12,397 nt of DNA from Pseudomonadota bacterium (GCA_023423605.1 JAFAFF010000203.1:1-12397); one strand, 5' to 3'. Numbered from the stretch's first letter, positions 1 to 10,318 are shown. Notes: generated by a model from the sequence alone, not told the origin. Made by a program: numbers and translations.

Positions 1-1205
1 CGCATCTTGGCGCCACTCTTGTACTGCACCGCCGACAGCGGATACAGCACCAGCTTCAGCAGCACCACCAGGCCGACGATGGCCCAGCCCCAGTTGTTGA
101 CCAGCTTGTGGACCTGGTTCAACACCCAGAACAGACCCTGGCCGATCACCGCCATCAGCGAGAAGCGGCTGTAATCGACCACGCGGTCCAGGCCCTTCAC
201 GTCTTCCTTGGCGATCTGGTTGACCAGCTTCGGGCCCACCCACAGGCGTGCCTGGGTGCTGACCTGCTGGCCCGGTGCGACATTGAACGCCGGCCCGCGC
301 GCTTCGATCTGGTCGCGCCCTTCGCTCTGCGACAGCACGTAGTGCGCGACCTGGTCGGCCTGCGGGATCCAGGCGGTGAAGAAGTGGTGCTGCAGCATCG
401 CCAGCCAACCGCCGGTGATGTTGCGGTTCAGCGCGCCGTCGTCGAGGTAATCCTTGAACGCGCGGCGCTCGTAGCCGCCCTCCGGGCTGAACCAGGTGGC
501 GCCATTGAAGCTGAAGGAGTCCGGGTTGGTCATGCTGCGCGACAGGATGGTCGGCGAGCGGTCCAGGGTGCGGTACACATAGCCGTTCCAGGCACTGGAA
601 CCGGTGTTGCGCACCACGTCCTTGACCACTACCGCATAGTGGTTGCGCGACAGGGTCAGGGTGCGGTCGATGACAACGCCGTTCGGCCCCTTCCAGACAA
701 ACGGGATCTGCAGTTCCTGCTGGCCATCGGCAAGCACGAAGTCATGCGTGTCGCCTACCAGGGTGAAGCCGTTGCTGCCGGGAACCGGAGCGCTCTTGTC
801 TTCGCTGGCCCAGCCGCTGACGGCGCTGTACGGATGCGCGCGATCTTCGGTGAGCAGACGCACCGGCGGGCTGTTGTCGTCCTTGGTCTGCGGGAACTGC
901 AGCAGTTCGGCATCCAGCACGCGGCCGCCCTCCAGCACCAGACGCAGCACGTCGGTGGTGACGGTCACGCGCTGCGCGCTCGGCGCGGCGTCGGCCTGGG
1001 CACCCACCACCGGTGCCGAAGCGCCAGGCACCTGCGCGCCGGGAACGCCGCCGGGAGTAGCACCGGGTACGGTCTGCTGGGCCACCGCGGCAGCCGGGGT
1101 GGGCGTGGCGGCAGGAGGCGCGGCTTTTTCGCGGCCCCATTCCATCCACAGCAGCACGGCCACCATCAGCCAGGCGAAAATCAGGAATACACGGGTCTGG
1201 TTCAT
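1..1205 (-). CDS. yidC: Membrane protein insertase YidC (3' end beyond window)
   Basis: YidC/Oxa1 insertase, which helps proteins enter the inner membrane with or without SecYEG. About 401 codons are visible, out of roughly 560-580 in the family; the last part, with most of the transmembrane core, lies beyond the left edge. The N-terminus [12 protein letters not shown] begins a first membrane helix (about residues 5-20). A long Ala/Pro/Val-rich periplasmic linker follows (about 27-70), then the large periplasmic P1 beta domain (about 75-335). The second helix begins near residue 360 and leads into [16 protein letters not shown], the conserved start of the insertase core. Lys384 sits where E. 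coli YidC has groove Arg366. The ATG at 1205-1203 shares its A with the rnpA stop (TGATG). No clear Shine-Dalgarno precedes it, so translation is probably coupled to rnpA. Confidence 0.97.
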   Translation of the reverse strand, partial: MNQTRVFLIFAWLMVAVLLWMEWGREKAAPPAATPTPAAAVAQQTVPGATPGGVPGAQVPGASAPVVGAQADAAPSAQRVTVTTDVLRLVLEGGRVLDAELLQFPQTKDDNSPPVRLLTEDRAHPYSAVSGWASEDKSAPVPGSNGFTLVGDTHDFVLADGQQELQIPFVWKGPNGVVIDRTLTLSRNHYAVVVKDVVRNTGSSAWNGYVYRTLDRSPTILSRSMTNPDSFSFNGATWFSPEGGYERRAFKDYLDDGALNRNITGGWLAMLQHHFFTAWIPQADQVAHYVLSQSEGRDQIEARGPAFNVAPGQQVSTQARLWVGPKLVNQIAKEDVKGLDRVVDYSRFSLMAVIGQGLFWVLNQVHKLVNNWGWAIVGLVVLLKLVLYPLSAVQYKSGAKM

Positions 1206-1699
1206 CAGCGGACAGGCTCGACGGGGCCGGAACGTGATGCCGGCTCATTCAAAGAAGGCGATGCGATGCCATCGGGAGGCGGCATTGTGCCGTCCGCGGA
1301 CGGCGCGGGCAATGCGCGCAGGCGCCGCAGCAGGCGCAGGAAGGCCTGGCGGATATCGTCGTTGCTGGCCTGGCGCGCAGCGGCACGCGCCACCACGACA
1401 TAATCGCCCGGCTGGAGATCGGCACGGCAATGCCGCAGGGTATCGCGCAGGACGCGCTTGATCCGGTTGCGCCCCACGGCGTGCGGATCGACCTTGCGGG
1501 AAACGGCCAGACCCAACCTGGCCTGCCGGTCTTCTGGCAGCCAGTGAAGGGTCATCAGCGGTTCGGACACCCGGCGGGCGCCGTTGAAGACCGTAGAATA
1601 TTCGGCACGCGTGCGAACCCGCGCAGAGCGAGGGAATCGCTTGCGCGGGTCGGCAGTACTCACTGTCGGAAGGATTGCGTCTGCCGCGGAAAGCGGCAT
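1205..1699 (-). CDS. rnpA: Ribonuclease P protein component
   Basis: Small basic protein that binds the RNase P RNA and helps it remove 5' leaders from precursor tRNAs. The family core is clear: [17 protein letters not shown] near the start, LGLAVSRKV in the middle, and the RNA-binding RNR signature in [14 protein letters not shown] (about residues 77-90). At 164 residues it is longer than E. coli RnpA (119). The extra length is a Pro/Ser-rich tail after [11 protein letters not shown] and perhaps an N-terminal extension. I used the ATG at 1699, 5 bp after the rpmH stop, which suggests coupling. A GTG at 1663 ([10 protein letters not shown]) is a plausible alternative, and neither start has a strong Shine-Dalgarno. 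The stop codon overlaps the yidC start; no yidD-like gene separates them. Confidence 0.95.
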   Translation of the reverse strand: MPLSAADAILPTVSTADPRKRFPRSARVRTRAEYSTVFNGARRVSEPLMTLHWLPEDRQARLGLAVSRKVDPHAVGRNRIKRVLRDTLRHCRADLQPGDYVVVARAAARQASNDDIRQAFLRLLRRLRALPAPSADGTMPPPDGIASPSLNEPASRSGPVEPVR

Positions 1700-1704
1700 G
1701 GCAA

Positions 1705-1845
1705 TCAGGCGCTCAGGACTTTGCGGCCCTTGGCACGGCGACGCGACAGGATCTTGCGGCCGTCTGCGGTCTTCATACGGGCACGGAAACCGTGGTCGCG
1801 CTTACGCTTGAGGTTGCTGGGCTGGAAAGTGCGCTTGGTGGCCAT
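1705..1845 (-). CDS. rpmH: 50S ribosomal protein L34
   Basis: The 46-residue protein begins [20 protein letters not shown] and continues [20 protein letters not shown]. This is the invariant sequence of bacterial L34, a very basic protein of the large ribosomal subunit. It is too short to stand out as an open frame and was read directly from the minus strand. The start ATG is at 1845-1843, preceded by a GAGAGG Shine-Dalgarno about 5 bases upstream; TGA is at 1707-1705. It is the first gene of rpmH-rnpA-yidC and is divergent from dnaA across a 253-bp gap, the classic arrangement beside many bacterial origins. Confidence 0.98.
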   Translation of the reverse strand: MATKRTFQPSNLKRKRDHGFRARMKTADGRKILSRRRAKGRKVLSA

Positions 1846-1883
1846 GTGGGCCTCTCGTATGAAATGGACGGAAAGAACCGGAA

Positions 1884-1913
1884 ATTCTAGAGGTGCATGC
1901 GCCCATAAGTCAA
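1884..1913 (-). promoter_or_regulatory. Sigma70-type promoter of rpmH-rnpA-yidC
   Basis: On the minus strand, a -35 TTGACT (plus positions 1908-1913) and a -10 TAGAAT (1884-1889) are separated by 18 bp. The predicted [16 protein letters not shown] near 1877, giving a leader of about 30 bases before the rpmH ATG, with the GAGAGG ribosome site inside it. Both hexamers match the consensus at five of six positions, which is strong for a GC-rich genome. The assignment rests on sequence alone. Confidence 0.7.
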
Positions 1914-1942
1914 GTCCCTGTGACTACGCCATTTCACCTGCC

Positions 1943-1984
1943 TGTGCAATAGCTGTGGATGATTTTGTGAATAACTGTGGGACA
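1943..1984 (-). other. Phased DnaA-box-like array in the rpmH-dnaA gap
   Basis: Four TGTG-beginning motifs start at 1943, 1954, 1966 and 1976, spaced 11, 12 and 10 bp, close to one helical turn and all in the same orientation. Two differ from the complement of the E. coli DnaA box (TGTGGATAA) at one position: TGTGGATGA at 1954-1962 and TGTGAATAA at 1966-1974. The outer two are weak. The array lies about 115 bp upstream of dnaA and could serve dnaA autoregulation or be part of oriC. The remainder of the 253-bp gap holds the rpmH promoter and no recognisable gene. A weak -10-like TAGTCT at 2012-2017 may belong to dnaA, but its -35 is poor. Confidence 0.55.
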
Positions 1985-2098
1985 ACCATTCCAGAGCGGG
2001 CATCCGGGTGGTAGTCTGAGCCATCCATTTCCCCCTTTCCGGCCTGTCGGGACGGTGCTTTCCTGCGCCTGCCCGCCGGCCCCAGATGATTATTGCCG

Positions 2099-3445
2099 AT
2101 GGATGCCTGGTCCCGTTGTCTCGAACGCCTTGAGGCGGAATTTCCGCCCGAAGATGTTCACACCTGGCTGAAGCCGCTGCAGGCCGATCTGCGCGCCGAC
2201 AGCCTGGTCCTTTACGCCCCCAATGCGTTCATCGTCGACCAGGTACGGTCGCTGTATCTGCCCAGGATCCGCGAACTGCTGGCCCATTTCGCCGGGTTCG
2301 GCGACGTTTTCCTGGAAATCGGCTCGCGTCCGCGCCCCGTGGAGGCGCAGACCGCGCTCAATCCGGGCCTGTTCAGCGGCGGTGCCGTGGTGCCGGCAGC
2401 CAGTGAGCCGGTGGTGCCGTTCGCCGGCAACCTGGATTCGCATTACACCTTCGCCAACTTCGTCGAAGGCCGCAGCAACCAGCTGGGCCTGGCCGCCGCA
2501 TTCCAGGCCGCGCAGAAGCCCGGCGACCGCGCGCACAATCCGCTGCTGCTGTACGGAGGAACCGGCCTGGGCAAGACCCACCTGATGTTCGCCGCCGGCA
2601 ACGCCATGCGCCAGGCCAACCCCGGCGCCAAGGTGCTTTACCTGCGCTCGGAGCAGTTCTTCAGCGCGATGATCCGGGCCTTGCAGGAAAAGGCCATGGA
2701 CCAGTTCAAGCGCCAGTTCCAGCAGGTCGATGCCTTGCTGATCGACGATATCCAGTTCTTCGCCGGCAAGGACCGGACCCAGGAAGAGTTCTTCCACACC
2801 TTCAACGCGCTGTTCGATGGCAAGCAGCAGATCATCCTGACCTGCGACCGGTACCCGCGCGAAGTGGAAGGCCTGGAAGCGCGGCTCAAGTCGCGGCTTG
2901 CGTGGGGCCTGTCCGTCGCCATCGAACCGCCGGACTTCGAGACCCGCGCGGCGATCGTGCTGGCCAAGGCACGCGAGCGCGGTGCGGAAATTCCCGACGA
3001 TGTCGCGTTCCTGATTGCCAAGAAGATGCGCTCCAATGTGCGCGACCTGGAAGGCGCGCTGAATACCCTGACCGCGCGCGCCAACTTCACCGGCCGCGCG
3101 ATCACCACCGATTTCGCCCAGGAAACCCTGCGAGACCTGCTTCGGGCCCAACAGCAGGCCATCAGCATTCCCAACATCCAGAAAACCGTGGCGGATTACT
3201 ACGGCCTGCAGATCAAGGACCTGCTGTCCAAGCGCCGCACCCGGTCGCTGGCCCGCCCGCGCCAGGTAGCGATGGCGCTCACCAAGGAGCTGACCGAACA
3301 CAGCCTTCCGGAAATCGGCGATGCGTTCGCAGGTCGCGACCACACCACGGTGCTGCATGGCTGCCGCCAGATCCGGACGTTGATGGAGACCGACGGCAAG
3401 CTGCGGGAAGACTGGGACAAGCTCATCCGCAAGCTGAGCGAATGA
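2099..3445 (+). CDS. dnaA: Chromosomal replication initiator DnaA
   Basis: AAA+ ATPase that binds DnaA boxes, forms a filament at the origin and opens the DNA. Length is 448 residues. Domain I starts [22 protein letters not shown] short variable linker is followed by the AAA+ core beginning around [17 protein letters not shown]. Walker A is GGTGLGKT (153-160) and Walker B is LLIDDIQFF (D216, D217). [10 protein letters not shown] and the following segment correspond to the arginine-finger region. Domain IV ends with the DNA-binding signature GRDHTTVLH (412-420). I chose ATG 2099 because related Xanthomonadaceae proteins start MDAW. An in-frame TTG at 2093 would add only two residues. No good Shine-Dalgarno is visible before it, so translation may be weak or regulated. 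It is the first gene of the rightward origin cluster. Confidence 0.98.
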   Translation: MDAWSRCLERLEAEFPPEDVHTWLKPLQADLRADSLVLYAPNAFIVDQVRSLYLPRIRELLAHFAGFGDVFLEIGSRPRPVEAQTALNPGLFSGGAVVPAASEPVVPFAGNLDSHYTFANFVEGRSNQLGLAAAFQAAQKPGDRAHNPLLLYGGTGLGKTHLMFAAGNAMRQANPGAKVLYLRSEQFFSAMIRALQEKAMDQFKRQFQQVDALLIDDIQFFAGKDRTQEEFFHTFNALFDGKQQIILTCDRYPREVEGLEARLKSRLAWGLSVAIEPPDFETRAAIVLAKARERGAEIPDDVAFLIAKKMRSNVRDLEGALNTLTARANFTGRAITTDFAQETLRDLLRAQQQAISIPNIQKTVADYYGLQIKDLLSKRRTRSLARPRQVAMALTKELTEHSLPEIGDAFAGRDHTTVLHGCRQIRTLMETDGKLREDWDKLIRKLSE

Positions 3446-3451
3446 TGCATG

Positions 3452-3468
3452 GACGCCGTTGAGGCGTC
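3452..3468 (+). repeat. Short hairpin after dnaA
   Basis: A perfect 6-bp inverted repeat, GACGCC / GGCGTC with loop GTTGA, starts 6 bases after the dnaA stop. No T-run follows, so it is at most a weak or Rho-assisted end signal or a 3' stabilising hairpin. Confidence 0.35.
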
Positions 3469-3513
3469 ATCGCACAAAACGGTGCAGAATCCGGGGACAA
3501 CCACGTGGGATGC

Positions 3514-3705
3514 TGTGGATAAGAACGCTGCGGTTCGCGGCCTGAAAACTATCCACAGGTTTCCCCACCCGTTGAAGGGCAGTATTCCATAGGGTTTCAA
3601 CGCATGAAATCTGTTTGAATACAATCAGTTAGCTGTGTTTTCCCTGAATTCTGGCTCTACCAGCACCACCAGGCTTTTGATTTATTCCACATTTTTTAAA
3701 GCATA
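3514..3705. other. Candidate oriC element: DnaA boxes and AT-rich spacer between dnaA and dnaN
   Basis: The 275-bp dnaA-dnaN gap contains the only perfect DnaA box in the window, TGTGGATAA (3514-3522, complement of TTATCCACA). A facing one-mismatch box, CTATCCACA, lies at 3549-3557. They form a convergent pair 35 bp apart, followed by AT-rich DNA from about 3590 to 3705, including TTTATTCCACATTTTTTAAA near 3681-3700. Box pairs beside an AT-rich unwinding stretch are the usual form of a bacterial origin, though similar boxes lie in the two neighbouring gaps, so this may be one of several sub-regions or a regulatory site for dnaN. Confidence 0.5.
3596..3625 (+). promoter_or_regulatory. Possible dnaN promoter
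   Basis: A good -10, TACAAT (3620-3625), is preceded at 18 bp by a poor -35, TTCAAC (3596-3601). It lies about 95 bases before the dnaN ATG and downstream of the two DnaA boxes, so DnaA binding could influence it. Confidence 0.3.
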
Positions 3706-3720
3706 GGGGCACGGAACCAC

Positions 3721-4821
3721 ATGCGTTTCACACTGCAACGCGAAGCCTTTCTCAAGCCGTTGGCGCAGGTCGTCAACGTGGTCGAACGTCGCCAGACCCT
3801 GCCGGTCCTGGCCAATTTCCTGGTCCAGGTGAAGGACGGCCAGCTGTCGCTGACCGGTACCGACCTGGAAGTGGAAATGGTGTCGCGCATCGCAGTCGAA
3901 GATGCGGAAGATGGTGAAACCACCATCCCGGCACGCAAACTGTTCGAGATCATCCGTGCCCTGCCCGATGGCAGCCGCATCACGGTGTCGCAGACGGGTG
4001 AGAAGATCACCGTACAGGCCGGGCGCAGCCGTTTCACGCTGGCGACGTTGCCTGCCAATGATTTCCCGTCGGTGGATGAAGTGGAAGCCACCGAGCGCGT
4101 GGCCATCGGCGAGTCCACGTTGAAGGAGCTCATCGAACGTACGGCATTCGCGATGGCACAGCAGGATGTGCGTTACTACCTCAACGGACTGTTGTTCGAC
4201 CTGCGCGGCGATGCGCTGCGTACGGTGGCCACCGACGGACACCGCCTGGCGCTGTGCGAAACCGAGCTGGCCAGACCCAGCGGCTCCAAGCGGCAGATCA
4301 TCGTGCCGCGCAAGGGCGTCACCGAGCTGCAGCGCCTGCTGGAAAGCGGTGACCGCGAGATCGAGTTGGAGGTGGGGCGTACCCACGTCCGCGTGAAGCG
4401 TGACGATGTGACGTTTACCTCGAAGCTGATCGATGGACGTTTCCCGGACTATGAGGCGGTGATCCCGATCGGTGCGGATCGCGAAGTGAAGGTTGATCGT
4501 GAAGCGTTGCGCGCATCGCTGCAGCGTGCCGCGATTCTGTCGAACGAGAAATACCGCGGCATCCGTGTGGAAGTGTCGCCGGGCAATCTGAAGATCAGCG
4601 CGCATAACCCGGAGCAGGAAGAAGCGCAGGAAGAGATCGAGGCTGAGACCAGCGTCAGCGACCTGGCGATTGGATTCAACGTCAATTACGTGCTGGATGC
4701 GCTCTCTGCGCTCCGCGACGAGTTCGTCATCGTGCAGCTGCGCGATTCCAATTCGTCGGCACTTGTCCGGGAATCCAGCAGTGAGAAGTCCCGCCACGTA
4801 GTGATGCCCTTGCGTCTCTGA
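3721..4821 (+). CDS. dnaN: DNA polymerase III beta subunit (sliding clamp)
   Basis: Ring-shaped homodimer that encircles DNA and tethers polymerase III and many repair proteins. It has 366 residues, the same as E. coli DnaN. It begins MRFTLQREAFLKPLAQVVNVV, contains the family strings RQTLPVLANFL and TDGHRLALCE, and ends HVVMPLRL, the expected C-terminal strand lining the partner-binding pocket. Three clamp folds of about 120 residues each span the protein. ATG 3721 is the family start; only a weak ACGGA precedes it. It follows dnaA by 275 bp and ends at its own hairpin terminator flanked by two parS-like sites, so recF probably has separate transcription or depends on read-through. Confidence 0.98.
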   Translation: MRFTLQREAFLKPLAQVVNVVERRQTLPVLANFLVQVKDGQLSLTGTDLEVEMVSRIAVEDAEDGETTIPARKLFEIIRALPDGSRITVSQTGEKITVQAGRSRFTLATLPANDFPSVDEVEATERVAIGESTLKELIERTAFAMAQQDVRYYLNGLLFDLRGDALRTVATDGHRLALCETELARPSGSKRQIIVPRKGVTELQRLLESGDREIELEVGRTHVRVKRDDVTFTSKLIDGRFPDYEAVIPIGADREVKVDREALRASLQRAAILSNEKYRGIRVEVSPGNLKISAHNPEQEEAQEEIEAETSVSDLAIGFNVNYVLDALSALRDEFVIVQLRDSNSSALVRESSSEKSRHVVMPLRL

Positions 4822-4828
4822 CGCTGGG

Positions 4829-4844
4829 TGTTCCACGTGGAACG
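4829..4844. other. parS-like ParB-binding site 1
   Basis: TGTTCCACGTGGAACG contains the perfect palindrome GTTCCACGTGGAAC. It matches the parS form known from pseudomonads (TGTTCCACGTGGAACA) at 15 of 16 positions. It lies 8 bp after the dnaN stop codon. Chromosomal ParB binds such sites near origins and organises segregation. Confidence 0.8.
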
Positions 4845-4850
4845 AAGAAG

Positions 4851-4878
4851 GCCCGGGTCCTGTATCCGGGCTTTTTTT
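4851..4878 (+). terminator. Rho-independent terminator of dnaN
   Basis: GCCCGG (4851-4856) pairs with CCGGGC (4866-4871), and a further G-T wobble pair is possible inside. It is followed directly by seven Ts (4872-4878). It lies 30 bases after the dnaN stop, between two parS-like sites, and its T-run abuts the second of them. Confidence 0.85.
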
Positions 4879-4893
4879 GTTTCACGTGGATCA
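4878..4893. other. Degenerate parS-like site 2
   Basis: TGTTTCACGTGGATCA keeps the CACGTG centre and a left half (TGTTTCAC) like the widespread Bacillus-type parS half. The right half GTGGATCA departs from GTGGAACA at one position (T for A). It lies 34 bp from site 1 within the same intergenic DNA, which supports a real but weaker ParB site. Confidence 0.5.
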
Positions 4894-5094
4894 TCGCGTT
4901 ACGTCGGTGTTGGGGGATGGCAACCGATGAGCCACCGGTTTGTTGGAAGTTCCTCGTTCCCGCCATCACGGGAATGTGCATGCAGGAAGCGGCCGATCTC
5001 TCTGCTTCCTCTGATCTCTCCAGGATGCAGCCCGTTGCGGACGGCTCCTGATGGTCTGTCCACAACGTCGAATTTCTTTGCTCGACGGGCTGCA

Positions 5095-5194
5095 AAGCTT
5101 TTAAATCTGGGTATAAATCTAAAGCTTGGTGGTGATGGTAGTGCCAGATTTCGTGTAAAAGTAGCTTAAGTTGTTGAATTTAAATATAAAAAAA
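5095..5194. other. AT-rich segment, candidate DNA-unwinding element
   Basis: This stretch stands out from its GC-rich surroundings; in 5161-5194, 28 of 34 bases are A or T. It contains TAAATCT at 5102-5108 and again at 5114-5120, a 12-bp period. Two AAGCTT palindromes flank the pair at 5095-5100 and 5122-5127. A trinucleotide-like run TGGTGGTGATGGTAGTG lies at 5127-5143. DnaA-box-like sites begin about 45 bp to the right. AT-rich repeats next to DnaA boxes are typical of an origin unwinding element, but function is inferred. Confidence 0.5.
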
Positions 5195-5240
5195 GGGCTG
5201 AAACCCCCTGTGTATGTGGCCCTGGAGCTGGGGGAATTCC

Positions 5241-5318
5241 TGTGGATAGAATTCCTTGCCTATCCAGATCCGAAATCTATCCACAGCTTGTCCAGTGATC
5301 GCGCAAGGGTCATCCAGA
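5241..5318. other. DnaA-box-like cluster in dnaN-recF gap
   Basis: Two inverted one-mismatch boxes, TGTGGATAG (5241-5249) and CTATCCACA (5277-5285), bracket a partial one, CTATCCAGA (5260-5268). A further two-mismatch site, TCATCCAGA, lies at 5310-5318, and an isolated CTGTCCACA lies at 5056-5064. The first box is flanked by direct copies of GAATTCC (5234-5240 and 5249-5255). Boxes are about 17-19 bp apart and follow the AT-rich segment, consistent with an origin or DnaA-regulatory module. Confidence 0.5.
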
Positions 5319-5346
5319 GGGTTTACCTCTCCGCGTTGAGCACGGG

Positions 5347-5376
5347 GCAGATTCCTTGAAATCTGCACGATCGTGC
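5347..5376. repeat. Overlapping inverted repeats with a 12-bp perfect palindrome
   Basis: GCAGATT (5347-5353) and AATCTGC (5360-5366) form a 7-bp stem with a 6-base loop. Its right arm overlaps the perfect palindrome GCACGATCGTGC (5365-5376). The latter looks like a dimeric protein-binding site; the protein is unknown. Confidence 0.45.
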
Positions 5377-5531
5377 GAGGTGAGTATCGCCAGATATGGA
5401 GATTTTCAAGCGCGATGCGTCTGGCCGTGACTACCGGCAGCGTTGTACCCCCGCCCTGAATTTCTTGAAATCCAGGCCCGTACGCGGAGCCTTGCCCCGC
5501 AGAATTGACCAATTTTCGCCGCGGACGAGGC

Positions 5532-5547
5532 CGTGCCACGTGGAACA
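5532..5547. other. Degenerate parS-like site 3
   Basis: CGTGCCACGTGGAACA has an intact right half (CACGTGGAACA) and differs from TGTTCCACGTGGAACA at two left-half positions. It lies about 200 bp before recF, between the perfect sites of dnaN and recF. Confidence 0.5.
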
Positions 5548-5573
5548 GCGTGACGGGAGCATCCTGCATCTCC

Positions 5574-5608
5574 GTCGCCGACGTTCCGGGACGTCGGCGA
5601 CCGGAACG
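5574..5608 (+). promoter_or_regulatory. Two mutually exclusive hairpins upstream of recF
   Basis: GTCGCCGACGT (5574-5584) and ACGTCGGCGAC (5591-5601) form a perfect 11-bp stem with loop TCCGGG. Overlapping it, CGTTCCGG (5582-5589) and CCGGAACG (5601-5608) form a perfect 8-bp stem that uses the first stem's loop, so the two cannot coexist. No T-run follows. It could be an RNA switch in a recF leader or a DNA-level binding element. Confidence 0.5.
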
Positions 5609-5745
5609 CAGCCAGCCGCATCATGGGTGAGCCGGTCTGGCTCCCGTCCCCCCGTACTGTTCTGTGCCACGTCGTGGCAGGGCGCACTTGACCGATGCGG
5701 TAAGCTGGACGGCCGTCTGTTCCTTCGGTTTGTCCGCTCCTTCGC

Positions 5746-9407
<3,662 letters not shown>

Positions 9408-9414
9408 CACAATC

Positions 9415-9451
9415 GGAAGCCGCCGGTGCGTGCCCGCATGCACCGGCTTCC
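9415..9451 (+). terminator. Strong hairpin after gyrB, possible terminator
   Basis: The left arm (9415-9429) and the right arm GCACCGGCTTCC (9440-9451) pair over 12 bp with a 3-base bulge on the left. It starts 8 bases after the gyrB stop. The following TTCTCC is only weakly U-rich, so termination may be partial or Rho-assisted; it ends 21 bases before the next ATG. Confidence 0.5.
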
Positions 9452-9472
9452 TTCTCCGTCGCCAGGTTATCG

Positions 9473-10318
9473 ATGTCCGCCACCTCCCCGGTTCCGCCGC
9501 CCCTTTCGGGCGTTCCGTTGCCCCAGCCGCGCAAGGCCGGCTCGCCGGTGGCGGGTTTCCTGATCGACCTTGGGCTGGCTGCGGTCATCCTGTTCGGCCT
9601 GAGCCTGGTTGGCGGCCTGGTCTGGGGTGCCTATCGTGGTGTTGTCGTCGGCCTGCAGGCGGCCGCGGCGGGTGATGGCACGCCGGATCCGCAGGCACTG
9701 GCCAGCCAGCTTGGCCAACCCGGTGCCCTGGCGCAGATCCTGATGGCGCTGGTAGCCACCGGTGGTGCCGCGCTGATCCTCTATTTCTGCCGGCGCCGTG
9801 CCAGCGCGGCCGAACTCCAGGTGTCACGCCGTGCCCTGCGGCGGCCGTCCACCTGGGGCTGGACGGTGATGGTGGCGGCACTGGTCATCATCGGCAGCAA
9901 CGGCATCGCTTTCCTGGCCCGGCACGCCGGCATCGAGCCGGTACCAACCAATCTCGACCTGATGACCCGTGCCGTGGACCGGTTTCCGTGGTTCCTCGCC
10001 CTGTTCGCGGTCGTGCTGGCCCCCGCCTACGAAGAACTGTTGTTCCGCCGCGTGCTGTTCGGGCGCCTGTGGCAGGCTGGTCGTCCCGCGCTGGGCATGC
10101 TGTTGAGCAGCCTGGCCTTCGCGCTGGTTCACGAAATACCGGGAACCAGCGCCAACGGGCCGCTGGAAATCGCCCAGTTGTGGTTGATCTACGGCGGCAT
10201 GGGCGCGGCATTCTGCTGGCTCTACCAGCGCACGGGCACGCTGTGGGCTCCGGTGCTGGCGCACGCCCTGAACAATGCGGTGGCACTGGCGTTGCTGGTG
10301 ACGTTCGGCGTCGGTTAG
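9473..10318 (+). CDS. CPBP-family intramembrane metalloprotease
   Basis: Predicted inner-membrane peptidase of the CPBP (CAAX protease / bacteriocin-processing, Abi) family. Length is 281 residues. A Pro-rich cytoplasmic start (1-22) is followed by about seven hydrophobic segments, near 26-54, 87-106, 129-149, 171-186, 205-221, 236-251 and 258-277. All conserved motifs are intact: motif 1 Glu187-Glu188 with Arg192 in EELLFRR, motif 2 His220 in FALVH, and motif 3 His264 and Asn268 in HALNN. These should form the intramembrane active site. The substrate cannot be predicted; bacterial members range from bacteriocin immunity to unknown housekeeping proteolysis. ATG 9473 follows a hairpin and only a weak CAGG ribosome site. 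It is codirectional with gyrB and the following M48 gene. Confidence 0.85.
   Translation: MSATSPVPPPLSGVPLPQPRKAGSPVAGFLIDLGLAAVILFGLSLVGGLVWGAYRGVVVGLQAAAAGDGTPDPQALASQLGQPGALAQILMALVATGGAALILYFCRRRASAAELQVSRRALRRPSTWGWTVMVAALVIIGSNGIAFLARHAGIEPVPTNLDLMTRAVDRFPWFLALFAVVLAPAYEELLFRRVLFGRLWQAGRPALGMLLSSLAFALVHEIPGTSANGPLEIAQLWLIYGGMGAAFCWLYQRTGTLWAPVLAHALNNAVALALLVTFGVG

Larger units (their letters stand above)
4822..5745. other. Long non-coding dnaN-recF interval (origin and segregation signals)
   Basis: This 924-bp interval has no convincing gene. The short open frames across it lack ribosome sites, codon character or recognisable families. It holds, in order, a parS-like site, a terminator, a second parS-like site, an AT-rich stretch with short repeats, a group of DnaA-box-like sites, palindromes near 5347-5376, a third parS-like site, and a strong hairpin pair upstream of recF. 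In many bacteria recF follows dnaN closely, so the length of this interval suggests it is retained as cis-acting DNA. A TTGACC at 5688-5693 could be a -35 for recF, but I see no matching -10. Confidence 0.7.

Noticed and set aside
108..1403. 431-codon plus-strand frame opposite yidC and rnpA
   Set aside because: Crosses two real genes on the other strand and has low-complexity Arg/His/Ala composition.
2090..3358. 422-codon minus-strand frame opposite dnaA
   Set aside because: Antisense shadow of a conserved gene with no protein-family features.
3497..3512. CCACGTGG core beside the dnaA-dnaN DnaA box considered as parS
   Set aside because: Only the central 8 bases match; the outer arms do not resemble TGTT/AACA.
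3682..4836. 384-codon minus-strand frame opposite dnaN
   Set aside because: Shadow frame; no motifs, and its start lies in the dnaN end and parS site.
5138..5148. GTAGTGCCAGA considered as a remnant of a Stenotrophomonas GTAG-type REP (SMAG) element
   Set aside because: No matching inverted repeat follows, so it lacks the stem-loop that defines these elements.
4828..5169. 113-codon plus-strand frame in the dnaN-recF gap
   Set aside because: It begins inside the parS-like site, reads through the terminator, and has no ribosome site or family resemblance.
5189..5207. Possible minus-strand terminator (short G/C stem followed by seven Ts)
   Set aside because: The stem is only three or four pairs including a wobble, and no minus-strand gene lies upstream of it.
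5665..5679. TGCCAC-GTC-GTGGCA palindrome considered as a further parS site
   Set aside because: The centre is CACGTCGTG rather than CACGTG, which breaks the ParB core spacing.
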